Shown here piece after piece: positions 1 through 5,150 of a stretch of DNA of 8,781 nt. The DNA is from Candidatus Binatota bacterium (GTDB lineage Bacteria > Desulfobacterota > Binatia > Bin18). The stretch lies in contig WTHE01000556.1 of NCBI GenBank assembly GCA_011523315.1, positions 1 to 8,781 on the forward strand, given 5' to 3'. The notes beneath the pieces were generated by a model. That model saw only the letters and a list, made by a program, of their open reading frames with translations. It ran no database searches and was not told where the DNA came from. The translations under genes and the position numbers were made by a program. Every line of letters begins with the position of its first letter. Within the stretch, counting starts at the first letter, position 1.

Positions 1-36
1 TTTAGGCCCCGAGAACAACAGCGGGCGCTTAGTGCG

Positions 37-123
37 TCAAGTATGTAGGTCCCTTGCCAAAGGGGGATTGAGGGGGATTTTCCGGGCAGTGATCTCCACA
101 TATGCCGATTTCGTTGATGGTCG
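37..123 (-). pseudogene. hicB antitoxin C-terminal remnant
   Basis: On the minus strand, bases 123 to 94 encode RPSTKSAYVE, nearly identical to RPSTKSIYVE at the C-terminus of the intact hicB (728 to 699). The DNA matches at about 25 of 30 positions, with the four central mismatches side by side. The frame then runs on through unrelated sequence, largely the G-rich repeat at 49-83, to a TGA at 37-39. Nothing upstream of the alignable part resembles HicB: the sequence switches abruptly at about 123/124 to a fragment of a different gene. There is no start codon or N-terminal domain, so this is a broken copy. Whether it came from the neighbouring hicB or from another HicB relative cannot be told, because the divergence is moderate. 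Confidence 0.6.
49..83. repeat. G-rich dispersed-repeat-like segment with small hairpin
   Basis: The segment holds a small inverted repeat, CCCTT-GCCA-AAGGG at 51-64, followed by two near-identical ten-base units, AGGGGGATTG and AGGGGGATTT at 61-80. I recall this layout (a short C-rich arm, a G-rich arm, then a second GGGGGATT block) as common among dispersed intergenic repeats of several bacterial phyla, so it is probably a multicopy element. That is recall and inference, since only one copy lies in this window. It begins a few bases past the point where the hicB-tail remnant stops resembling hicB, so it may mark an insertion boundary. Confidence 0.4.
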
Positions 124-164
124 TTTGCAGCGGTCTTCGCGTCAGCCCGACGAAGAGTCTCCCG
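124..164 (-). pseudogene. Remnant of a second 71-residue-type gene
   Basis: Read on the minus strand, bases 164 to 126 encode RETLRRADAKTAA, matching residues 46-58 (REALRRGDVKTAA) of the intact 71-residue gene nearby. About 35 of 40 bases are identical between 126-165 and 447-486. The fragment starts directly behind the stop codon of the 61-residue gene, in the same frame, and joins the hicB-tail remnant at about 123/124. It has no start, no N-terminal half and no C-terminal RVFSLTPV segment. It therefore looks like a deletion scar left by recombination within an array of such small genes. Confidence 0.6.
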
Positions 165-350
165 TTAGGCGGCCGGCTGTTCGTCGCGCTCAATGCTCTT
201 TGCGGTTTCGATCAGCCGATCCTGATACTGCTTTTGCTGCTCTATGTAGAAGGCTACCATTCGCGCAGGATCATGCTCAAAGCGTGCCGAAATACGGTGT
301 CGCACTTCCCGGAGTTCGTCAATCACTGGGTCACTCAAGTTCTGCTTCAT
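165..350 (-). CDS. Unnamed 61-residue protein, possible small antitoxin-like partner
   Basis: This is a short, highly charged protein, probably mostly helical, with a central block DPVIDELREVRHRISARF (residues 7-24) and then HDPARMVAFYIEQQKQY. I recognise this pattern as a recurring family of small bacterial proteins, often near toxin-antitoxin genes, but I cannot give it a name or function. The ATG at 350 has a strong GGGGAGG Shine-Dalgarno sequence a few bases upstream, which supports both the start and the reality of the gene. It lies 54 bases downstream of the 71-residue gene on the same strand, so the two probably form one transcription unit. No signal peptide, membrane segment or cysteine is visible. 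An antitoxin or small regulatory role is inference from context only. Confidence 0.7.
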   Translation of the reverse strand: MKQNLSDPVIDELREVRHRISARFEHDPARMVAFYIEQQKQYQDRLIETAKSIERDEQPAA

Positions 351-404
351 CGCTGCCTCCCCAGACGATCTTGTCAGTAGCCAACAGTCTATTATCTCTC
401 GGCT

Positions 405-620
405 CTACACAGCGACAGGCGTGAGACTGAACACGCGCGAATATCTTGCAGCGGTCTTCACGTCGCCTCGACGAAGAGCCTCCCGTACATCGTCGAGACG
501 ATACGCGTCTTCAAGAGAAAGGTATGGTGCCCAGCCTTCAGGCTCTTCCAGTAGCTCAACGTCCACTTCAGCAACGTAGTTTCCTTCGTGAACGATCTTC
601 GTCCGTTTTCTCTTATTCAT
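405..620 (-). CDS. Unnamed 71-residue protein (VAEVDVELLE...YLSLEDAYRLDDVREALRRGD type)
   Basis: This small soluble protein has a basic N-terminus (MNKRKRTK), a probable beta-hairpin (YVAEVDVELLEE, residues 15-26), a GWAPYLSLEDAYRLDDVREAL segment (29-49) and a C-terminal RVFSLTPV strand (62-69). I recognise it as an uncharacterised family of short proteins commonly found beside other small toxin-antitoxin-type genes. I know no established biochemical function for it. The start at 620 is preceded by GCGGAGA at suitable spacing. The gene sits between hicB (66-base gap) and the 61-residue gene (54-base gap), all on the minus strand. A fragment of a second copy of its residues 46-58 lies at 124-164, so genes of this type have been duplicated and lost here. 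It could be half of an undescribed two-gene module with the 61-residue protein. Confidence 0.75.
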   Translation of the reverse strand: MNKRKRTKIVHEGNYVAEVDVELLEEPEGWAPYLSLEDAYRLDDVREALRRGDVKTAARYSRVFSLTPVAV

Positions 621-686
621 CTACGTCTCCGCTTGAACCCAGGTTCCCATTTCCCAGGAGCAGCCGGCATCAGATTGTACCGGCGA

Positions 687-899
687 TTATGCTGCGACCT
701 CCACATAGATTGATTTCGTGGATGGTCGAGGGACAGGCAGACCTTCCTGCTTGAGGCCATCGACGTGAAACTCAATCGCCTCCTTCATATTGGCCTCGGT
801 CTCTTCCTCGGTCCGACCCGTGGACACGCAACCCGGCACATCCGGGGAGTATGCCGAGAAGCCGGTTTCGGTTTTCTCTACAACAATAAGATATTTCAT
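687..899 (-). CDS. hicB: HicB-family antitoxin, short form
   Basis: HicB neutralises the HicA mRNA interferase by binding it. The 70 residues contain the hallmark partial RNase H-like fold: an N-terminal strand MKYLIVVEKTETGFSAY, then SPDVPGC (18-24), a TGRTEEE turn, and a helix EANMKEAIEFHVDGLKQEG. A short PRPS-containing C-terminus follows. The protein ends there and lacks the added helix-turn-helix or ribbon-helix-helix DNA-binding domain of longer HicB proteins, so autoregulation by this protein alone is not obvious. Its start codon overlaps the hicA stop in an ATGA tetranucleotide (896-899), indicating translational coupling in the usual hicA-hicB order. A C-terminal fragment of a second hicB is present at 94-123. 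Confidence 0.92.
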   Translation of the reverse strand: MKYLIVVEKTETGFSAYSPDVPGCVSTGRTEEETEANMKEAIEFHVDGLKQEGLPVPRPSTKSIYVEVAA

Positions 900-1084
900 T
901 TCTTCAACTCCGCCTGTCTCAGTACGTTGTTGAGGGTGCCAATGGCAAGATCATCGCCTGGATGTCCAGGCACTGTCACCAAACCACGTTTCGTCGGATG
1001 CTTGAACTGCCGATGGCTGCCGCGCACCCGCACTTGATACCAGCCGTCAACCTCAAGCAGTCGAATGACCTCCCTTACCTTCAT
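896..1084 (-). CDS. hicA: HicA-family mRNA interferase toxin
   Basis: HicA is a small double-stranded-RNA-binding-fold ribonuclease that cleaves mRNA and blocks translation until bound by HicB. The 62-residue protein has the full family layout: REVIRLLEVDGW, then the catalytic GSH (His24) in RGSHRQFKHP, then RGLVTVPGHPGDDLAIGTLNNVLRQAEL. Length is normal and the catalytic histidine is present, so the toxin looks intact. The ATG at 1084 fits the family N-terminus, but I see no convincing Shine-Dalgarno sequence in front of it. The MetE-like gene ends only 30 bases upstream on the same strand, so hicAB may be co-transcribed with it or use a promoter inside its 3' end. The next gene, hicB, starts within its stop codon. 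Confidence 0.95.
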   Translation of the reverse strand: MKVREVIRLLEVDGWYQVRVRGSHRQFKHPTKRGLVTVPGHPGDDLAIGTLNNVLRQAELKK

Positions 1085-1114
1085 ACAACGAATCGCGAGA
1101 CGAGGAGGCAGCGC

Positions 1115-2164
1115 TCAGCCGCCCTGCAACTCCTGGCGGACGATCCTGGCCCCGGCAACCAGGGCGTGCAGCTTGGCCCGAGCCAGTCCGCGCGACGAGG
1201 CCGAAAAGCCACAGTCACAGGTCAGGTACAGTTTGTCGGGATCGACGTGCTGCAACACCGTCCGAATCCGCTCGGCCACGTCTTCGGGCGTCTCCAGATA
1301 CATCGACTTCACGTCGATCACCCCGGCGGCCAGCTCCCGCTCGCCACCAAACTCGCTCCACAGCTCGACTTCCGACATTTCCCGATTCGAGAACTCCAGA
1401 GCAATCTGCTCGGCCTTGGCCTCCAGAATACCCGGAAAGAGCGGGCGGTAGGTGCGTTTCATGGCCGGCCGGCCCTGATTATTGCCAAAGCAGATATGCA
1501 GCGCGATTTTGGCCTCCAGGCCCTCCACCGCCTTGTTGAACAGGGCGCCCGTTTCTTCAACCGGCAGCACCGGCGTGCGTCCCACCGCCGGGGGCTCGTC
1601 AATCTGAATGAACGTCGCGCCGGCGGCCACGACCTGTTTGAGTTCGCGGTTCACCAGCTCGGCCAGATCGTACAGCAGCGGCAGATAGTCGCCGTCGTAG
1701 CCGCCCTTGGGGGTGATCGGCATGACAATCGTCAGCGGTCCCGGGCAGCACACCTTGATTGGCTTGCGGGTCAGCTTGCGGACATCCGTATACTCCTGGA
1801 CCAGGCCGAAGCCCTCGGGCGCGCCGACCCGCTCGACCGTCTCAAAACGCGGCGCGCTGTCATAGCTCATCACCCCCAGTTTGCGCTGGGCGGGCACCAC
1901 GCTGAGGCCGGACAGCTTTTCGACCACATTCCACAGGAAACGCTGGCGGCGGATTTCGCCATCGCTCAGAATATCGAGCCCGGCGTCCTCCTGGTCACAC
2001 ACCGCAACCCTGACCGCGTCGAGAATGGCCTCTTCCAGATCCGCCGGTCCGGCCGTCCCGGCCCGCAGCGCCCGACGCATGGCGGTCAGCCAGCCCGGTG
2101 AGGCGTACGATCCCACCCCCATGGTGGGCAACAAATCGAGTTCGGTTCCGTTGAGAAGCGGCAT
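1115..2164 (-). CDS. MetE-type cobalamin-independent methionine synthase core (single domain)
   Basis: This 349-residue protein matches the C-terminal catalytic domain of cobalamin-independent methionine synthase, which transfers a methyl group to a zinc-bound thiol such as homocysteine. Seen in order: TMGVGSY near the N-terminus, LDILSDGEIRRQRF (63-76), PGPLTIV (141-147), IQIDEPP (186-192), HIC (His223, Cys225), LEF (Glu257) and DCG (Cys318). His-x-Cys, Glu and Cys correspond to the four zinc ligands of MetE. The N-terminal folate-binding half of plant and E. coli MetE is absent, as in archaeal-type and other stand-alone homologues, so the methyl donor and acceptor cannot be inferred from sequence. 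The start at 2164 is chosen because a near-perfect AAGGAGG lies 5-7 bases upstream and the family N-terminus begins here. A longer reading to 2425 would run into the divergent aminotransferase gene. Confidence 0.9.
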   Translation of the reverse strand: MPLLNGTELDLLPTMGVGSYASPGWLTAMRRALRAGTAGPADLEEAILDAVRVAVCDQEDAGLDILSDGEIRRQRFLWNVVEKLSGLSVVPAQRKLGVMSYDSAPRFETVERVGAPEGFGLVQEYTDVRKLTRKPIKVCCPGPLTIVMPITPKGGYDGDYLPLLYDLAELVNRELKQVVAAGATFIQIDEPPAVGRTPVLPVEETGALFNKAVEGLEAKIALHICFGNNQGRPAMKRTYRPLFPGILEAKAEQIALEFSNREMSEVELWSEFGGERELAAGVIDVKSMYLETPEDVAERIRTVLQHVDPDKLYLTCDCGFSASSRGLARAKLHALVAGARIVRQELQGG

Positions 2165-2337
2165 CGTTCGACCTCCTTTGCGGCTCTCTGTTGTCAGCTG
2201 CTCTTGTAGCAAAAAAGCGGGTTGGTGTCTGTAAAGACGAGCGCTGCGCTCTGCCGTTCGGCAGGGCGGCGGCTTTTCCCCCCCAGCCGTCCGTGCTAGG
2301 CTACCGAGTCTTACATTGAGCGACGAGGGGAGCATAC
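2165..2337. promoter_or_regulatory. Divergent intergenic region between the MetE-like and aminotransferase genes
   Basis: Both flanking genes start here and point outward, so promoters for both must lie in or near these 173 bases. Toward the plus-strand gene, TAGGCT at 2297-2302 with TTTTCC at 2274-2279 (17-base spacer) is a possible but weak -10/-35 pair, with three matches to consensus in each box. Toward the minus-strand gene I found no convincing pair. A cluster of three inverted repeats (2227-2263) sits in the middle. The plus-strand gene has GAGGGGAG at 2325-2332 and the minus-strand gene has AAGGAGG at 2171-2177 as ribosome binding sites. I recognise no riboswitch. Confidence 0.45.
2227..2263. 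other. Three abutting perfect inverted repeats
   Basis: Three perfect small hairpins follow one another with no spacer: GTCT-GTAA-AGAC (2227-2238), GAGCG-CTG-CGCTC (2239-2251) and TGCCG-TT-CGGCA (2252-2263). An alternative longer stem is possible, pairing CGCTCTGCCG with CGGCAGGGCG (2247-2268, one G-U pair in RNA). It would use part of hairpin two and so exclude it. If the MetE-like transcript starts beyond 2268 on the minus strand, this lies in its leader, about 65-100 bases before the start codon. It could be a leader structure, an operator cluster or both. No U-run typical of an intrinsic terminator directly follows either arm. Confidence 0.5.
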
Positions 2338-3522
2338 ATGGCAAGCGTTGGTGACCTGTCCATTCCGCAACGGGTCCTGCTCGGTCCGGGTCCGAGCAAC
2401 GTCCATCCGCGCGTTCTGCAAGCAATGTCCACCCCCTTGGTCGGTCACCTCGATCCCACGTTCGTCGAACTGATGGATCGGACCCAAGAGCTGCTGCGGT
2501 TCGTGTTTCAGACCCGGAACAAAATGACCCTGCCCATCTCCGGCACCGGCAGCGCGGGCATGGAAACCTGTCTGGCCAACCTGATTGAACCCGGAGACGA
2601 GGTCGTCATTGGGGTCAACGGCGTCTTTGGTACACGCATGGTCGAGGTGGCCAAGCGCTGCGGCGCCAGCCCGGTCGAGATGCGTGCCGAGTGGGGCCGC
2701 GTCTTCACCCCCGAGCAGGTCCAGGAGGCGCTGGACCGATGCCGGCGACCCAAGTGTGTCGCCCTGGTCCACGCCGAAACCTCAACCGGCGCCTGGCAGC
2801 CGCTCGAAGACATGGCCGCCCCCATTCACCAGGCCGGCGCCCTGTTTGTGGTGGACGCCGTCACCTCGCTGGGCGGCTGTCCGCTTGAGATCGACAACTG
2901 GGGCATTGACGCCTGCTATAGCGGCACCCAGAAGTGCCTGAGCTGTCCGCCGGGGCTGTCCCCGATTACCTTCGGTCAGGCCGCGCTGGATGTCATCGGC
3001 CGGCGTAGCTCGCGGGTCCAGAGCTGGTATCTCGATGTCAGCCTGCTGGGCAATTACTGGGACGAAGGCCAGGCCAAGCGGGTCTATCACCATACCGCCC
3101 CGATCTCGATGACCTATGCCCTATGTGAAGCCCTGAGCCTGGTCAAAGAAGAAGGGCTGGCCGCCCGCCACGCCCGCCACAAGCGTAACCACGAGGCTCT
3201 GGCGGCCGGACTCAAAGCCCTGGGCATCGAACTCGTCGCCCAGGAGGGCCACCGCTTGTGGATGCTCAACAGCGTCAGCGTCCCCGACGGAATTGACGAG
3301 GCAGCGGTACGCAGCGCCCTGCTGAATGAGTATAATATCGAGATCGGCGCCGGGCTGGGCGAGTTTGCGGGCAAGGTGTGGCGGATTGGCCTGATGGGAG
3401 AGTCCAGTTCGCAGGCAAACGTCCTGCTGCTGTTGGAATCGCTGGAGGCGGTTTTGGCCCAACACGGCCATCCGTGCCAGCCCGGCACGGCGGTCCAGGC
3501 GGCACGCGCAGGCTATCAGTGA
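2338..3522 (+). CDS. Class V aminotransferase, alanine/serine-glyoxylate type
   Basis: This is a PLP-dependent enzyme of the family that transfers the amino group of alanine or serine to glyoxylate. The 394 residues are normal for the family. Visible landmarks are LLGPGPSNVHP (14-24), the phosphate-binding GTGSAGME (69-76), DAVTSLGG with the cofactor-pairing Asp173, the Schiff-base lysine Lys199 in SGTQKCLSCPPG, YHHTAPIS (250-257) and Arg349 in VWRIGLMG, which should bind the substrate carboxylate. The Lys199-Arg349 spacing is close to that of human AGT. The ATG at 2338 follows GAGGGGAG at good spacing. It is the first gene of a likely operon, with mltA starting 14 bases after its stop. Sequence alone does not separate alanine:glyoxylate, serine:glyoxylate and serine:pyruvate activity. 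Confidence 0.92.
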   Translation: MASVGDLSIPQRVLLGPGPSNVHPRVLQAMSTPLVGHLDPTFVELMDRTQELLRFVFQTRNKMTLPISGTGSAGMETCLANLIEPGDEVVIGVNGVFGTRMVEVAKRCGASPVEMRAEWGRVFTPEQVQEALDRCRRPKCVALVHAETSTGAWQPLEDMAAPIHQAGALFVVDAVTSLGGCPLEIDNWGIDACYSGTQKCLSCPPGLSPITFGQAALDVIGRRSSRVQSWYLDVSLLGNYWDEGQAKRVYHHTAPISMTYALCEALSLVKEEGLAARHARHKRNHEALAAGLKALGIELVAQEGHRLWMLNSVSVPDGIDEAAVRSALLNEYNIEIGAGLGEFAGKVWRIGLMGESSSQANVLLLLESLEAVLAQHGHPCQPGTAVQAARAGYQ

Positions 3523-3536
3523 AAGAGGGATGAACC

Positions 3537-4721
3537 ATGAGGATGCGGATGTGGATGTGGATGTGGAGCGGGTTGGGTGGGTCTTACTTTTGCCATTTGC
3601 CATTTGCCTTTTGCCTTTTGACTTGTCTTGTCTTCCTCCCCCCTCCCCTCCACGCCGCCTCGCCCACGCTCGTCCGCCTCACTCCCCACACCGCGCCAGC
3701 CCTGTACGACGACCTCAGCCGGACCTCTCTCAAGTATGCGGTCAGACGCAGCCTGACCGCCCTGCGTCCCAGACCTGACACCGAATCCGTGGTCTTCGGC
3801 TCCCAGCAGCTGAGTCTGGCCCGTGTTCGTGACAGCCTGCGCCACTTCTACACCCTGCTGGAAACCGAGGAGGATCTGGCCGGCGCGGTGCAGCGCGACT
3901 TTCACCTCTATCGCGCCACCGCGCCGGCCCTGTTTACCGGCTATCACGAGCCGCTGCTCAGGGGCAGTCGGGTCCGCACCCGGCGCTATCGCTATCCCAT
4001 CTACCGTCTGCCCGACGATCTGGTCGAACTCGCCCCCGCCTCGGATACGGACGAGCGGCGCATCGGTCGCCGGGTCAGGGGCCGGTTCGTACCCTATTTC
4101 ACCCGGGCCGAGATCGATGGGCAGGCTGCACTGGCCAAGCGGGGCTATGAGATTGCCTGGCTGGACGATCCGGTCGCCGTGTTCTTTCTGCATATCCAGG
4201 GCTCCGGACAGATTGCGCTGACGGACGGCTCGCGCCTGCGGGTCGGCTATGCCGGAACGAACGGACACCCCTATACCAGTATCGGCAAATGGCTGAAGCA
4301 ACACGGCAAACTCCAACCCGGACGGACCTCTTCGCCGGCGATCCAGCACTACCTGCATACCCATCCCGACGAACAGCGGACGATCTTTTTTCAGAATCGG
4401 CGCTATGTTTTTTTCCGACCCAGCCGGGGTGAGCCGCGCGGCAGCCTGGGCAGCCCGCTGACCGCCGGGCGTTCGATTGCCATCGACCCCAAGGTCTATC
4501 CGCTCGGCGCGCTCGGCTTTATCCGCACCAGGCGCCCCCGTGTCGGGCAGCACCAGACAGTTGCCTGGCAGCCCTTTTCCCGTTTCGTGCTGCTCCAGGA
4601 TACCGGCGCCGCGATCAGCGGGCCGGGGCGGGTCGATATCTTCTGGGGCAGTGGCGCCCAGGTCGAAGCCGGCTACATGGCCGAGCAGGGCGAACTCTAC
4701 CTGCTGCTGAAAAAACGCTGA
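3537..4721 (+). CDS. mltA: Membrane-bound lytic murein transglycosylase A (MltA family)
   Basis: MltA cleaves the MurNAc-GlcNAc bond of peptidoglycan, forming 1,6-anhydro ends in the periplasm. The family core is clear: FTGYHEPLLRGSR (133-145), YPIYRLP, an AEIDG...YEIAWLDDPVAVFFLHIQGSG stretch (191-224), VGYAGTNGHPYTSIG (237-250), SIAIDPKVYPLG (313-324), and the C-terminal 3D domain QDTGAAISGPGRVDIFWG (354-371). Asp355 and Asp367 match the acid pair of the family; Asp367 aligns with the catalytic Asp (308, as I recall) of E. coli MltA. The N-terminus is odd: MRMRMWMWMW comes from a GGATGT hexamer repeat, and the hydrophobic signal core (residues 18-34) comes from a 7-base minisatellite. There is no good lipobox (LLTC), so export by signal peptidase I near residue 40 (LHA) is more likely than lipidation. 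GAAAGAGGG lies 7 bases before the chosen ATG. Confidence 0.92.
   Translation: MRMRMWMWMWSGLGGSYFCHLPFAFCLLTCLVFLPPPLHAASPTLVRLTPHTAPALYDDLSRTSLKYAVRRSLTALRPRPDTESVVFGSQQLSLARVRDSLRHFYTLLETEEDLAGAVQRDFHLYRATAPALFTGYHEPLLRGSRVRTRRYRYPIYRLPDDLVELAPASDTDERRIGRRVRGRFVPYFTRAEIDGQAALAKRGYEIAWLDDPVAVFFLHIQGSGQIALTDGSRLRVGYAGTNGHPYTSIGKWLKQHGKLQPGRTSSPAIQHYLHTHPDEQRTIFFQNRRYVFFRPSRGEPRGSLGSPLTAGRSIAIDPKVYPLGALGFIRTRRPRVGQHQTVAWQPFSRFVLLQDTGAAISGPGRVDIFWGSGAQVEAGYMAEQGELYLLLKKR
3541..3564 (+). repeat. GGATGY hexamer tandem repeat, four units
   Basis: GGATGC is followed by three GGATGT units (3541-3546, 3547-3552, 3553-3558, 3559-3564). It lies at the very start of mltA and encodes the alternating Met-Arg/Met-Trp N-terminus. 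Every unit carries an in-frame ATG, so translation could start at any of several neighbouring codons. Because the unit is six bases, copy-number change would not alter the reading frame. Confidence 0.85.
3588..3622 (+). repeat. Heptamer minisatellite copy A (inside mltA signal peptide)
   Basis: There are five exact 7-base units in one phase: TTTTGCC, ATTTGCC, ATTTGCC, TTTTGCC, TTTTGAC. TTGTCTTGTCTTCC follows. The same five-unit layout, with the same terminal TTTTGAC and a TTGTC tail, occurs in the opposite orientation at 7978-8012. A related six-unit array lies at 8726-8767. This copy is inside the mltA reading frame and encodes most of the hydrophobic segment of its signal peptide. Confidence 0.9.
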
Positions 4722-4742
4722 GCGGCAAGGGGGAGCAGGACG

Positions 4743-5150
4743 ATGTCAACGCCAGCCATTCCCACCACGGGGCTGCGCCATGTGGCCCTCAACGTTGCCG
4801 ATGTGGCGACCTCGATCGCCTTCTACACCGGGCTGTTCGGTATGCGGGTCGTCTGGCAGCCCGACGACCAGAACGCCTACCTGTCGTCCGGCTGCGACAA
4901 TCTGGCTCTGCACCGGGCCGCGTCCGGTCCGTCCGCCGCCGGCCAGCGGCTCGACCATTTTGGTTTCGTGGTGGCCCTTCCGAGCGATGTAGACCGGGCG
5001 GCCGAGGTGCTGAACGCCCGGCAGATCCCCATCCTTGCCGCGCCGCGCACCCACCGGGACGGCAGCCGGTCCCTGTATTGCGCCGACCCGGACGGCAACC
5101 GGATCCAGATTTTATATGAGCCAAGCCTCAGTCCCCAACGGCTCGGGTAA
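4743..5150 (+). CDS. VOC-superfamily (glyoxalase/dioxygenase fold) protein
   Basis: This 135-residue single-module protein has the vicinal oxygen chelate fold, used by metal-dependent isomerases, dioxygenases and resistance proteins. It opens with GLRHVALNVADVATSIAFYTGLFGM, the typical first beta-alpha unit. LDHFGFVV begins the second half, and YCADPDGNRIQILYEP closes it. His13, His72 and Glu126 are placed as metal ligands in this family. The substrate cannot be told from sequence. The ATG at 4743 follows AAGGGGGAG seven or so bases upstream, and lies 20 bases after the mltA stop. The 3' end overlaps the start of the phosphatidylcholine synthase gene by 35 bases, suggesting translational coupling. 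Confidence 0.9.
   Translation: MSTPAIPTTGLRHVALNVADVATSIAFYTGLFGMRVVWQPDDQNAYLSSGCDNLALHRAASGPSAAGQRLDHFGFVVALPSDVDRAAEVLNARQIPILAAPRTHRDGSRSLYCADPDGNRIQILYEPSLSPQRLG

Noticed and set aside
164..170. GTTAGGC, resembling an integron attC core half-site next to a small gene's stop codon
   Set aside because: No partner core site or long imperfect palindrome is found within the expected 60-150 bases, so it is most likely chance.
643..660. Short TTCCCATTTCCCAGGA stretch resembling the end of heptamer copy C
   Set aside because: There are only about two units, with a ten-base exact match (TTTCCCAGGA); this is too short to call a fourth copy.
962..2101. Long plus-strand open frame of 379 codons
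   Set aside because: It lies antisense to the MetE-like gene and hicA, has no family motifs, and is the usual shadow frame of GC-rich coding DNA.
2165..2425. Possible 87-residue N-terminal extension of the MetE-like protein
   Set aside because: The extension lacks family similarity, overlaps the divergent aminotransferase start and ignores the strong AAGGAGG just upstream of 2164.
3621..3660. Possible lipobox (LLTC) making MltA a lipoprotein
   Set aside because: Thr before the Cys is not a normal lipobox residue, and the segment is minisatellite-derived; an LHA signal peptidase I site near residue 40 fits better.
3516..4553. Long minus-strand open frame of 345 codons with a His-Pro repeat end
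   Set aside because: It is antisense to mltA. The HPHPHP stretch is only the complement of the GGATGT hexamer repeat, and no protein family is recognisable.
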